Assembly: GCA_964555295.1 (NCBI GenBank)
Contig: CAZKRL010000024.1
Location: 1-44,409 of the forward strand
Direction of reading: 5' to 3'
DNA from: CAZKRL01 sp964555295
Lineage (GTDB): Bacteria; Bacteroidota; Bacteroidia; Flavobacteriales_D; Sanyastnellaceae
DNA: 44,409 bases
In this document: positions 1-7,388 of the stretch, one piece after another
Numbering within the stretch: the stretch's first letter is position 1
Layout: each line of letters starts with the position of its first letter
Notes under the pieces: model-generated
What the model was told of the DNA's origin: nothing
What the model saw: only the letters and a program-made list of their open reading frames with translations
Databases searched by the model: none
Made by a program: the position numbers and the translations under genes

Positions 1-1
1 C

Positions 2-1495
2 TGGGGGTATGATTGTGGCGATATCGTAGGGGCTCCGGCTAACGATCCATACGGATCATGCGCTGGAATTCTACCTCCCGAAAATGGGTGCAGCCCATTA
101 TTTGTTGGATGTACTGATATAGCAGCATGTAACTACAGCAATGACGCTATTCAAGAGGATGGCAGTTGTGTTTATCCTGGCTGTAATAACGTTCAGGCAT
201 TAAATTATAATCCTACTGCAGGATGCAATGACGGATCTTGCATATTCAACGTTCCAGGATGTAACATATCATCTGCTTGTAATTTCAATCTGAACGCCAC
301 AACCAATGATGGTTCTTGTCTATTCATCGGTGCAGTTTGTAACGATAATATCAGCGCCACGGTTAACGATGTAATTACATCGGATTGCATTTGTGCTGGT
401 GTAATCGTTGGAGATTCAATTTTTGGCTGTACCAATCCTCAGGCGTGTAATTATAATCCCATCGCGAATTTCAATGATGGTTCTTGTGGCCCTGTTTTAG
501 GCTCAGCATGTAATGACAACAATGTGTCAACCATTAATGATGTAATTGTTGAGGGTTGTATTTGTCTCGGCTCTCCCGTGGGTGATATTGAAGGCTGCAC
601 CAATCCGCTAGCTTGTAATTATGATGAGTTGGCTACTGTTGACAATGGATCCTGCTTGATAGTAGGTTCTCAGTGTAATGACAATGTCGCATCTACCATC
701 AATGATATAATAAATTTGGATTGTATATGCGCAGGTGTTATTGTTGGTGATACGATTTTTGGTTGTACAAGCCCCTCAGCTTGTAACTATAATCCAATGG
801 CCAACTATAACGATGGCTCATGTGGACCAGAAATTGGATCAGCGTGTAATGATAACAACGCATCAACAATCAATGATGTGATAACAGCAGGTTGTATTTG
901 TCTGGGTTCGCCCGTTGGTGATATTGAAGGTTGCACCAATCCTCTTGCATGTAACTATGATGTAACGGCCACGGTGGATGATGGGTCGTGTTTGATTATT
1001 GGTATGCCTTGCGATGACAATGTGGCTTCAACAACGAATGACATGATAAATTCGGATTGTGTTTGTTCGGGCATAATCATCGGTGACACGATATTCGGTT
1101 GCACTAATCCATTCGCTTGTAATTATAACCCACTGGCGAATTACAACGATGGTTCATGTGGCCCTGAGATAGGTTCCGCCTGCGACGATAATGATGCCAA
1201 CACTTTAAATGACACCATCAGCGCGGGTTGTATTTGTATGGGTACAGTTAGCGTTGATGAATTGTTCAGTCAATCGTATTCGATTTACCCCAATCCAGTT
1301 TCGGAAATTCTAAATCTTACATTCAATGGGGCACGTCCTGATTTGATTGAGATTCACAGCATTATCGGACAGCAAATTCATTCTGGTAGCTGGACATCAC
1401 AACTCGACGTTTCCCGTTTCGCTAATGGAATGTATGTTCTGCGCATCTGGAGCAATGGTGTTGCCCAAACCAGACGATTTGAAGTACAGCATTAA
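2..1495 (+). CDS. T9SS-exported Cys-rich repeat protein, 5' truncated by window start
   Basis: The frame is open from base 2 to the TAA at 1493-1495, so the gene starts before the window. The visible ~497 residues are mostly half-repeats of about 56 residues of the form GCTNPxACNYxPxAxxxDGSC followed by CNDNxxSTxNDxIxxxCIC. Two alternating half-repeat types form a unit of exactly 336 nt: equivalent Ser/Asn codons lie at 527, 863 and 1199. From about base 1276 there is a type A T9SS C-terminal sorting domain (IYPNPVSEILNL, then GMYVLRI near the end), so the protein is predicted to cross the outer membrane by T9SS and be surface-anchored or released. The regularly spaced Cys residues suggest disulfides, and the Asp/Asn-rich turns might bind calcium; both are inferences. 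The biological role is unknown; adhesin or structural surface protein is the usual guess for this repeat class. Confidence 0.9.
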   Translation, partial: WGYDCGDIVGAPANDPYGSCAGILPPENGCSPLFVGCTDIAACNYSNDAIQEDGSCVYPGCNNVQALNYNPTAGCNDGSCIFNVPGCNISSACNFNLNATTNDGSCLFIGAVCNDNISATVNDVITSDCICAGVIVGDSIFGCTNPQACNYNPIANFNDGSCGPVLGSACNDNNVSTINDVIVEGCICLGSPVGDIEGCTNPLACNYDELATVDNGSCLIVGSQCNDNVASTINDIINLDCICAGVIVGDTIFGCTSPSACNYNPMANYNDGSCGPEIGSACNDNNASTINDVITAGCICLGSPVGDIEGCTNPLACNYDVTATVDDGSCLIIGMPCDDNVASTTNDMINSDCVCSGIIIGDTIFGCTNPFACNYNPLANYNDGSCGPEIGSACDDNDANTLNDTISAGCICMGTVSVDELFSQSYSIYPNPVSEILNLTFNGARPDLIEIHSIIGQQIHSGSWTSQLDVSRFANGMYVLRIWSNGVAQTRRFEVQH

Positions 1496-1519
1496 TTCAT
1501 TCGTTGTATAAAAGATTTC

Positions 1520-1550
1520 AAAGGCCGCAGATTGCGGCCTTTGTTTTTTT
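1520..1550 (+). terminator. Rho-independent terminator of the Cys-rich repeat gene
   Basis: A 10-bp perfect stem (1520-1529 with 1533-1542, core AAAGGCCGCA/TGCGGCCTTT), a 3-nt loop and a T-run at 1544-1550, starting 25 nt after the stop codon. The same stem sequence recurs in the terminator at 3515. Confidence 0.9.
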
Positions 1551-1692
1551 AGTCTTAGTTAATCGAACCGTTACAATCTTTAACCCACGCATTCAATGAG
1601 CTGTCCTCTATGCTTTTTAGGTCGAGTTTATACACTGATGGCTTTTCTGAAACCCTTTAAAAATCAAGCCTCCCTGCATTATTAACATACGT

Positions 1693-1722
1693 TTTGTGAA
1701 AAAGTAGGCAATGGTATTTTTC
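1693..1722 (+). promoter_or_regulatory. Candidate Bacteroidota sigma-A promoter for the beta-barrel/lipoprotein unit
   Basis: TTTG at 1693-1696, an 18-nt spacer and TATTTTTC at 1715-1722, a 7/8 match to TAnnTTTG. The ATG at 1772 would follow a leader of roughly 40 nt. Assigned from consensus only; the rest of the 276-nt gap 1496-1771 holds the upstream terminator and nothing else I recognise. Confidence 0.4.
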
Positions 1723-1771
1723 CTTTTCACGTTTTAATCGCATCTTGCCATCCAAACCAAAATTAATTTTT

Positions 1772-2575
1772 ATGAAAAAAGTTTTAATGTTTTTAGCCCT
1801 TGCTGCAGTAGCTACTGTAGATGCAGGCGCACAGAAGTTCCAAGGTGGCGAGAAAAATCTGGAGGTGCAGTTCACGCCACTAGGCGGTAGCCCAATCGGT
1901 ATCAATGGCCTCCGTTTCCGTATGTTCAATAGTGAGTCTAGCGCTATTCGTGTTGGATTCTCTGTGGGTGGTTCAAAGACACAAACGGTGAATACACAGC
2001 CATATGATCTTCCAGGAACTGATGGCAAAGATGTTGCAATGCCTGAATTGTACGATACAGAGAAAAGCTTCAATTTCAGCATCCGCCCAGGATATGAGAA
2101 GCACTTTGCCGGTACAGATCGTCTGTCTCCATACGTGGGAGGTGAAATCATTTTCGCTATGGGCAGTGAAACTTTGACCCGTGAGTTTAGCGGACCGCAA
2201 ACAGCTGACGATGCTGGTGATCCAACAAAATACGTAACCTGGGAGATGTCACGTAAGCAAGGTACCACCACCTTTGGTGTGAATGGTGTTGCAGGTGTTG
2301 ACTTCTATTTCGTCGACAATCTCTATATGGGAGTGGAATTGGGCTTAGGTTTCCAATCTACATCACACAAGGATCGGGAGACTACAGCAAGCAATGCTGA
2401 GGCATGGGAGCAAAGCCTTGCGGCTCAAGGTGACGCTGATTTCGATCAAGCAGAAGCTGATGACGACGGAAATTTGAGCTTCAGCACTATCATCGGAGAT
2501 GGCAACGGAAATTACAAGGGCAACGGTTGGGGTCCAACTTTCCAGTCTACCATTCGCTTAGGCTGGTTGTTCTAA
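1772..2575 (+). CDS. Outer membrane beta-barrel protein
   Basis: 267 residues. The start chosen is the ATG at 1772, which begins a clean Sec signal peptide (MKKVLMFLALAAVATVDAGA, cleavage before QKF); the in-frame TTG at 1745 would add nine polar residues and spoil it. The mature part alternates polar and hydrophobic residues with Gly and aromatic residues, as in membrane beta-strands, and ends in GWLF with the C-terminal Phe typical of outer membrane proteins. An acidic stretch (about residues 220-240, rich in Asp, Glu and Ala) probably forms an extracellular loop. Nineteen bases separate it from the lipoprotein downstream, so the two are probably co-transcribed. Family is most like the generic Bacteroidota outer-membrane beta-barrel proteins; the specific cargo or partner is unknown. 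Confidence 0.8.
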   Translation: MKKVLMFLALAAVATVDAGAQKFQGGEKNLEVQFTPLGGSPIGINGLRFRMFNSESSAIRVGFSVGGSKTQTVNTQPYDLPGTDGKDVAMPELYDTEKSFNFSIRPGYEKHFAGTDRLSPYVGGEIIFAMGSETLTREFSGPQTADDAGDPTKYVTWEMSRKQGTTTFGVNGVAGVDFYFVDNLYMGVELGLGFQSTSHKDRETTASNAEAWEQSLAAQGDADFDQAEADDDGNLSFSTIIGDGNGNYKGNGWGPTFQSTIRLGWLF

Positions 2576-2594
2576 ACCCAAAATCATTTCAATT

Positions 2595-3494
2595 ATGAAA
2601 TACACTGGAATTATTTCCGGTATAGTAACAGTGCTCATAGTAGCACTGTTGCTGTCTGGATGCAAAAAGGAAACCACCGAGCTGGTGGGCGGTACCCCTC
2701 ATCAGAGCAAATCCGTTACTCTTAATCAAGAGCAAGCGCGAAGAGCCAAGGAGATGTATGCGAAAATGCCTCGCATCAAATTCTACGACTCTAAGCGTAA
2801 CCAAATCATTGAGAGAAAGGCGGGTTCACGCGATCTGATATTCTCAGATCCTGATGAAGGTTTTTCTTTCTCTGACCCTGATAACAACGGAGCCATGGTG
2901 TTCTCCGATGCTGATGGAGATTACCTCATGATTTCCTACGGATTCGGTGTTTCAGGTCAAGGCGGAGGGGGTACGGTAATCGCCGGTTCTTCAGCTCTTA
3001 CTATCGATATCGCAATCTGTTTTACGCTTGAGGCAGTTGCCAGCGGCGATGGCTTCGGTGATCTGTTCTCAACTGGTATTGATTCAGCTGAGTATGGTGC
3101 AATCTTTGGTATCTCCGGAGATTTTGATGCCCTTCAAAATGCTGATGCAGACACCACCGGAGATTTCGATCCGTTCAGTTTCTTAAATGGTTTTGCGGCC
3201 TATTACGTGTTCGCTGATGAACTCGATGGTAGCCACGAAGTCTTCGATTGGATGGAGTATGACATGAACGATAACTACGATGATCTGGCCTCTTCGTTTG
3301 TGATGGACTTCCAGACACTGGCTTTGTATTTCTCCAACGGAGGAACTATAAATGTGTCAGGCGGTTCGATGAGCTTCAACGGTACTTACCTTGCAATAAC
3401 AGACCTCTTTGATTCATTCTTAGAGGACGGTTTGGGTGAGGATGAGCCAACAGTCGAAGAAGTATCAGGATACGGAACCATGGGTTGTAACTAA
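2595..3494 (+). CDS. Putative lipoprotein with SDPD-type acidic repeats
   Basis: 299 residues. The N-terminus is a lipoprotein signal peptide with lipobox LLSGC (Cys at residue 23) followed by KKET, so it is predicted to be lipid-anchored in the envelope. Near residues 80-105 there are three short repeats, IFSDPDEG, SFSDPDNNG and VFSDADGD, followed by a Gly-rich turn. The rest is very acidic, rich in Asp, Gly and aromatics, and I recognise no known domain. DxDxDG-like spacing makes calcium binding possible but unproven. It lies 19 nt after the beta-barrel gene and shares its terminator, which suggests the lipoprotein and barrel act together. Function unknown. Confidence 0.75.
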   Translation: MKYTGIISGIVTVLIVALLLSGCKKETTELVGGTPHQSKSVTLNQEQARRAKEMYAKMPRIKFYDSKRNQIIERKAGSRDLIFSDPDEGFSFSDPDNNGAMVFSDADGDYLMISYGFGVSGQGGGGTVIAGSSALTIDIAICFTLEAVASGDGFGDLFSTGIDSAEYGAIFGISGDFDALQNADADTTGDFDPFSFLNGFAAYYVFADELDGSHEVFDWMEYDMNDNYDDLASSFVMDFQTLALYFSNGGTINVSGGSMSFNGTYLAITDLFDSFLEDGLGEDEPTVEEVSGYGTMGCN

Positions 3495-3514
3495 TCCGAA
3501 CTCATGATAAAATT

Positions 3515-3540
3515 AAAAGGCCGCATTTGCGGCCTTTTTT
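3515..3540. terminator. Bidirectional terminator between the lipoprotein gene and clpX
   Basis: An 11-bp perfect stem (3515-3525 with 3528-3538) and a T-run on the plus strand. On the minus strand the complement of the 5' A-run gives TTTTAATTTT after the stem, so it can also end clpX transcription. The core is identical to the terminator at 1520. Confidence 0.9.
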
Positions 3541-3558
3541 ATTGGTCAACCCAACATT

Positions 3559-4773
3559 TTATGCAGCACTCTTATTTACATCCAGCGCCGAAAATTTCTC
3601 TTTGGCATAGGCCAAGGTGATCTTCAATTCTTTCTCCGCTCTGTCTGGCATGGTAAACATAGCATCGGCCATGATGCTTTCACAGATCGACCTTAAACCG
3701 CGGGCGCCGAGCTTGTATTCCATCGCTGTCTCCACAATGAAATCCAAGGCTTTCTTGTCGAAAGTGAGCTTCACGCCATCCATCTCAAACAACTTGATGT
3801 ATTGTCGGATAATCGCGTTCTTGGGCTCGGTGAGGATTCTGCGCAAACTGTCAGCATCCAGCGGATTCAAATGAGTAACTACCGGAAATCGGCCAATCAA
3901 TTCCGGAATTAACCCGAATTTGCGCAAATCCACCGGTGAAATGTATTGCAGATAGTTGCTTTCATCTATTTGATTATTCTTCGACTGATAACCAATGGAG
4001 GAAGTATGCACCCTGCGTTCAATGATCTTGTCAATGCCATCAAAAGCTCCTCCACAAATGAATAAAATGTTGCGCGTATTCACCTGAATCAACTTTTGCT
4101 CCGGATGCTTTCGCCCACCTTGTGGCGGAACACCCACTATCGAACCTTCCAGCAACTTAAGCAATGCCTGCTGTACACCCTCCCCGCTGACATCACGAGT
4201 TATACTCGGATTATCACCCTTGCGGGAAATCTTGTCAATCTCATCAATGAATACAATTCCTTGCTCTGCCTTGCTCACGTCATATTCAGCATCCTGAAGT
4301 AACCTAGAGAGAATACTCTCTACATCCTCGCCCACATAACCGGCCTCAGTAAGCACAGTTGCATCAGCAATCGCAAAAGGAACTTTCAAAAGTTTAGCAA
4401 TGGTCTTTGCCAAAAGGGTTTTGCCTGTCCCCGTTTCACCCACCAAAATGATATTGGATTTGTCCACTTCCACATCTTTCGCGTCAATTGGAAGAGAGAT
4501 GCGCTTATAGTGGTTGTATACAGCGATGCTCAGAAATTTTTTGGCCTGATCCTGACCGATTACATACTCGTCGAGAAAACTCTTGATGCCCGATGGCTTG
4601 AGCTGAAGATAGTGTTTGTCGCCTTTCTTCTTCTCCCTCGGCTTTAATTCATCTGTCACTATGGCGGAAGCCTGTATGGCACAGGAATCGCAGATATGTG
4701 CGTTCAACCCTGCCACCAAAATATTTACATCCGCTTTTCGCTTTCCGCAGAAGGAACAGTTCAGATCTTTCAT
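3559..4773 (-). CDS. clpX: ATP-dependent Clp protease ATP-binding subunit ClpX
   Basis: AAA+ unfoldase that feeds tagged proteins to the ClpP peptidase. The ATG at 4773 gives MKDLNCSFCGKR directly; an upstream in-frame TTG at 4782 is less likely. The N-terminal zinc-binding domain has Cys6, Cys9, Cys28 and Cys31. Walker A GETGTGKT is at residues 112-119, the GYVG pore loop at 145-148 and Walker B (IVFIDEID) near 173-180. The sensor region and C-terminal small domain are present, and 404 residues is normal length. The ClpP-docking loop reads IGY (residues 260-262) rather than the common IGF. It lies 5 nt downstream of the GDP-mannose gene and is probably co-transcribed with it; no clpP is nearby. 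Confidence 0.97.
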   Translation of the reverse strand: MKDLNCSFCGKRKADVNILVAGLNAHICDSCAIQASAIVTDELKPREKKKGDKHYLQLKPSGIKSFLDEYVIGQDQAKKFLSIAVYNHYKRISLPIDAKDVEVDKSNIILVGETGTGKTLLAKTIAKLLKVPFAIADATVLTEAGYVGEDVESILSRLLQDAEYDVSKAEQGIVFIDEIDKISRKGDNPSITRDVSGEGVQQALLKLLEGSIVGVPPQGGRKHPEQKLIQVNTRNILFICGGAFDGIDKIIERRVHTSSIGYQSKNNQIDESNYLQYISPVDLRKFGLIPELIGRFPVVTHLNPLDADSLRRILTEPKNAIIRQYIKLFEMDGVKLTFDKKALDFIVETAMEYKLGARGLRSICESIMADAMFTMPDRAEKELKITLAYAKEKFSALDVNKSAA

Positions 4774-4778
4774 ACCAA

Positions 4779-5867
4779 TCAAATGTAGTTTTCTCCTTTG
4801 GAGATTTTAATGTCGTTGACGAATTGCTTGATGCGCTGCTCATCTTCTTTTCTGCAAACCAGCAACACATCATCCGTATCTACTACAATATAGCCATTTA
4901 AACCATGAAGTACAGTAAGCTTTTTGCCCGTCACATGTATCATGTTGTCTGCACAATTATACAACATCACTTCTTTACCCACCACACCGTTTTGATGATT
5001 GTCATGCGGGAGATGCAGATGCAATGAACCCCAAGTTCCCAGATCACTCCAGCCGAATTCACTGAGAATCACACGCACATTACTGGCTTTTTCCATAATG
5101 CCATAGTCAACTGAAACGTTGGCGCAGGAGGGGTAAATTTCATTGATGAAAGCAGTCTCTGCCGGGGTGCCGTATATGCCTTTTCCATCTTGAAAAGTTT
5201 TGTGTATTTCAGGTAGATGGTTTGCAAATGATTGAATGATGTCTTCTACGCGCCATAAGAAAATACCTGCGTTCCAGTAAAAGTCACCACTCTCAATAAA
5301 ATCTTTGGCGAGCTCAATATCCGGCTTTTCAGTGAAGGTTTTAACTTTCTTGATTTCCTCATGCGTTAGCTGTTTGTCATCGGAAAACTGAATGTAACCA
5401 TAGCCGGTATCAGGCCTTGTCGGTTTGATACCCATGGTTACCAAATGCTTGCCATTCAAGGCATGCTCAATTCCCAGATGAATCAGTCGGAGAAATTCAT
5501 CATTCTTCAAAATGAGGTGGTCACTTGGCGCTACAACCATCACAGCATTAGGGTCCTTTTCAGCGATACGAAAAGCCGCATATGCAATACACGGCGCTGT
5601 GTTGCGCATATATGGTTCGCACAAGACTTGCTCTTCCTTGAGTTCGGGCAATTGTTCAAGCACAAGAGACTTGTATTTCTCATTGGTCACAATCAAAACA
5701 TTTTCTTTCGGACAATACGCGTTGAACCGATCGAATGTCATTTGTAGCAAGGTGCGACCCACACCGAGAACATCATGAAACTGCTTTGGAAGATGTGTGC
5801 GACTCATAGGCCAGAAACGACTTCCAATGCCACCGGCCATAATAACGCAATAACGATTATCGTGCAT
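4779..5867 (-). CDS. manC: Mannose-1-phosphate guanylyltransferase
   Basis: Makes GDP-mannose from GTP and mannose 1-phosphate in the cytoplasm, the donor for mannosyl and deoxyhexose surface glycans. The 362-residue protein begins with the nucleotidyltransferase signature MAGGIGSRFWPMSR (residues 10-23) followed by PKQF, and carries VVAPSDH, FTEKPD and YWNAGIFLW motifs typical of the family. It lacks the C-terminal phosphomannose isomerase (cupin) domain of bifunctional AlgA/ManC proteins, so it is the short monofunctional form. The ATG is at 5867, divergent from the E2 gene with 127 nt between them. Its product is the substrate of the GDP-mannose dehydratase encoded at 13326-14414. Confidence 0.93.
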   Translation of the reverse strand: MHDNRYCVIMAGGIGSRFWPMSRTHLPKQFHDVLGVGRTLLQMTFDRFNAYCPKENVLIVTNEKYKSLVLEQLPELKEEQVLCEPYMRNTAPCIAYAAFRIAEKDPNAVMVVAPSDHLILKNDEFLRLIHLGIEHALNGKHLVTMGIKPTRPDTGYGYIQFSDDKQLTHEEIKKVKTFTEKPDIELAKDFIESGDFYWNAGIFLWRVEDIIQSFANHLPEIHKTFQDGKGIYGTPAETAFINEIYPSCANVSVDYGIMEKASNVRVILSEFGWSDLGTWGSLHLHLPHDNHQNGVVGKEVMLYNCADNMIHVTGKKLTVLHGLNGYIVVDTDDVLLVCRKEDEQRIKQFVNDIKISKGENYI

Positions 5868-5965
5868 AGACGATTTGTTTTAGGGGCTGCAAATATCGAC
5901 GAAGTATTGGTTCTATTGGCACAATCTCGTTTTCAAGTGCGTCTCAAGAATTTCTCTTGCTGAAT

Positions 5966-5973
5966 TACATTTG
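5966..5973 (+). promoter_or_regulatory. Candidate -7 element for the E2 gene
   Basis: TACATTTG is an exact match to the Bacteroidota -7 consensus TAnnTTTG, 21 nt upstream of the ATG at 5995. No good TTTG lies at the usual distance upstream, so this is only a candidate. Confidence 0.3.
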
Positions 5974-5994
5974 CGACTCTAAAAAAAAGACCTG

Positions 5995-7302
5995 ATGTCG
6001 CAAATTGAACTTCTCCTGCCCAAGATGGGCGAAAGTGTTGCAGAGGCCACTATCATTCGCTGGCTAAAAAAAGAAGGCGACGTTGTAAAGGCGGATGAAC
6101 CCATCATTGAAATTGCTACAGATAAGGTAGACAGCGAGGTACCATCGCCTGAAGACGGTGTGCTCACTGCATGCTTGGTGAAGGAGAATGACGTGGTGCT
6201 GGTAGGACAGCCGATCGCAATAATTTCTACCAGTGTGGGCAATACACCTGCAGTGCCAGTTGCCACAAGCGTCAGCACTCCTGCTGAGGTGAAAGCCACT
6301 CCACCCGTTGCTGCAAAGCCGTCTGTTTCAGCAACGACACTTGTTTCATCCGATGACCGTTTCTATTCGCCACTGGTAAAAAATATAGCGAAGCAAGAGA
6401 ACATTTCACAGGCCGAGCTCGACTCCCTCAGTGGAAGTGGTCAAGGCGGCAGGGTAACGAAGGCCGATATTCTCAACTATGTAAAGCATCGTGGCACAGC
6501 CCAACCCGCAGCCATCGCAACACCGCAACCCAAAATTGAAGTGCGCAGTGAAGCTCCGAGACCGGCCGCGAAATCGGCAGTTTCCATTGGCGCTCACGAC
6601 GAGGTAATTGAAATGGACCGTATGCGAAAACTCATCGCCGAACACATGGTGATGAGCAAGCAAACTTCCCCCCACGTTACCTCATACGTTGAAGCCGATG
6701 TTACCAATATCGTGATGTGGAGAGAGCGGGTGAAAAAGGCCTTCGAAACCAAGGAAAAAACGAAAATTACCTATACCCCAATTTTTATTGAAGCACTTGT
6801 GAAGGCCATCAAGGATTTCCCGATGATCAATGTCTCAGTTGATGGCGACAAGATCATTAAGCGCGGTGAAATAAATATGGGCATGGCGGCTGCGTTGCCC
6901 TCAGGCAATTTGATAGTTCCGGTAATACGCAATGCCGACACCCTCAATCTGGCCGGTTTGGCGAGAAAGGTCAATGACCTGGCCGACAGGGCTCGCAACA
7001 ATAAGTTGAGTCCCGATGAAATTTCTGGAGGCACCTATACGATCACCAATGTCGGGACATTCGGAAATGTCATGGGCACACCCATCATCAATCAGCCGCA
7101 GGTAGCCATTATGGCGGTAGGTGCGATTCGCAAAAAACCTGCGGTGCTTGAAACGCCTACAGGTGATGTAATTGCCATACGGCACATGATGTTCATGAGC
7201 CACAGCTATGATCATCGGGTGGTGGATGGTGCACTCGGCGGTCAGTTTGTTCGACGGGTGGCTGATTATCTCGAGGCATGGGATATCAATCGTGAGATTT
7301 AA
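5995..7302 (+). CDS. 2-oxo acid dehydrogenase E2 (dihydrolipoamide acyltransferase)
   Basis: Core acyltransferase of a 2-oxo acid dehydrogenase complex: it transfers an acyl group from a lipoyl arm to CoA. Residues 1-80 form one lipoyl domain, with the lipoylated Lys in IATDKVDSE. Residues 120-160 are the peripheral-subunit-binding domain (SPLVKNIAKQE ... GGRVTKADIL). From about 205 to 435 is the catalytic domain, with the active-site HRVVDGA near the C-terminus. A Pro/Ala-rich linker lies between the first two domains. The single lipoyl domain and overall sequence suggest a branched-chain (bkdB-like) or general flavobacterial E2 rather than a multi-lipoyl pyruvate E2, but the substrate cannot be fixed because no E1 or E3 gene is in the window. 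Confidence 0.93.
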   Translation: MSQIELLLPKMGESVAEATIIRWLKKEGDVVKADEPIIEIATDKVDSEVPSPEDGVLTACLVKENDVVLVGQPIAIISTSVGNTPAVPVATSVSTPAEVKATPPVAAKPSVSATTLVSSDDRFYSPLVKNIAKQENISQAELDSLSGSGQGGRVTKADILNYVKHRGTAQPAAIATPQPKIEVRSEAPRPAAKSAVSIGAHDEVIEMDRMRKLIAEHMVMSKQTSPHVTSYVEADVTNIVMWRERVKKAFETKEKTKITYTPIFIEALVKAIKDFPMINVSVDGDKIIKRGEINMGMAAALPSGNLIVPVIRNADTLNLAGLARKVNDLADRARNNKLSPDEISGGTYTITNVGTFGNVMGTPIINQPQVAIMAVGAIRKKPAVLETPTGDVIAIRHMMFMSHSYDHRVVDGALGGQFVRRVADYLEAWDINREI

Positions 7303-7332
7303 GTTTTTCATTATGATTTCCTGAAGTATTTG

Positions 7333-7348
7333 CAGGTATGCATACCTG
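7333..7348. repeat. Perfect 16-bp palindrome upstream of the PorE-like gene
   Basis: CAGGTATGCATACCTG reads the same on both strands and ends 40 nt before the ATG at 7389. Its size and place fit a dimeric repressor or activator operator, but no T-run follows and no regulator is known. Confidence 0.5.
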
Positions 7349-7388
7349 TAGTAAATTCGGACGCTCTATACCCAATCACATAGAAACC

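Noticed and set aside
2..1275. Regular repeats that might suggest a CRISPR array
   Set aside because: Repeats are in frame, coding, and 168/336 nt long with no unique spacers.
1745..1771. TTG start extending the beta-barrel gene
   Set aside because: It would put nine polar residues ahead of a complete signal peptide; the ATG at 1772 is better.
1657..2271. 204-codon open frame on the minus strand
   Set aside because: Antisense to the clear beta-barrel gene; composition and lack of domains mark it as a shadow.
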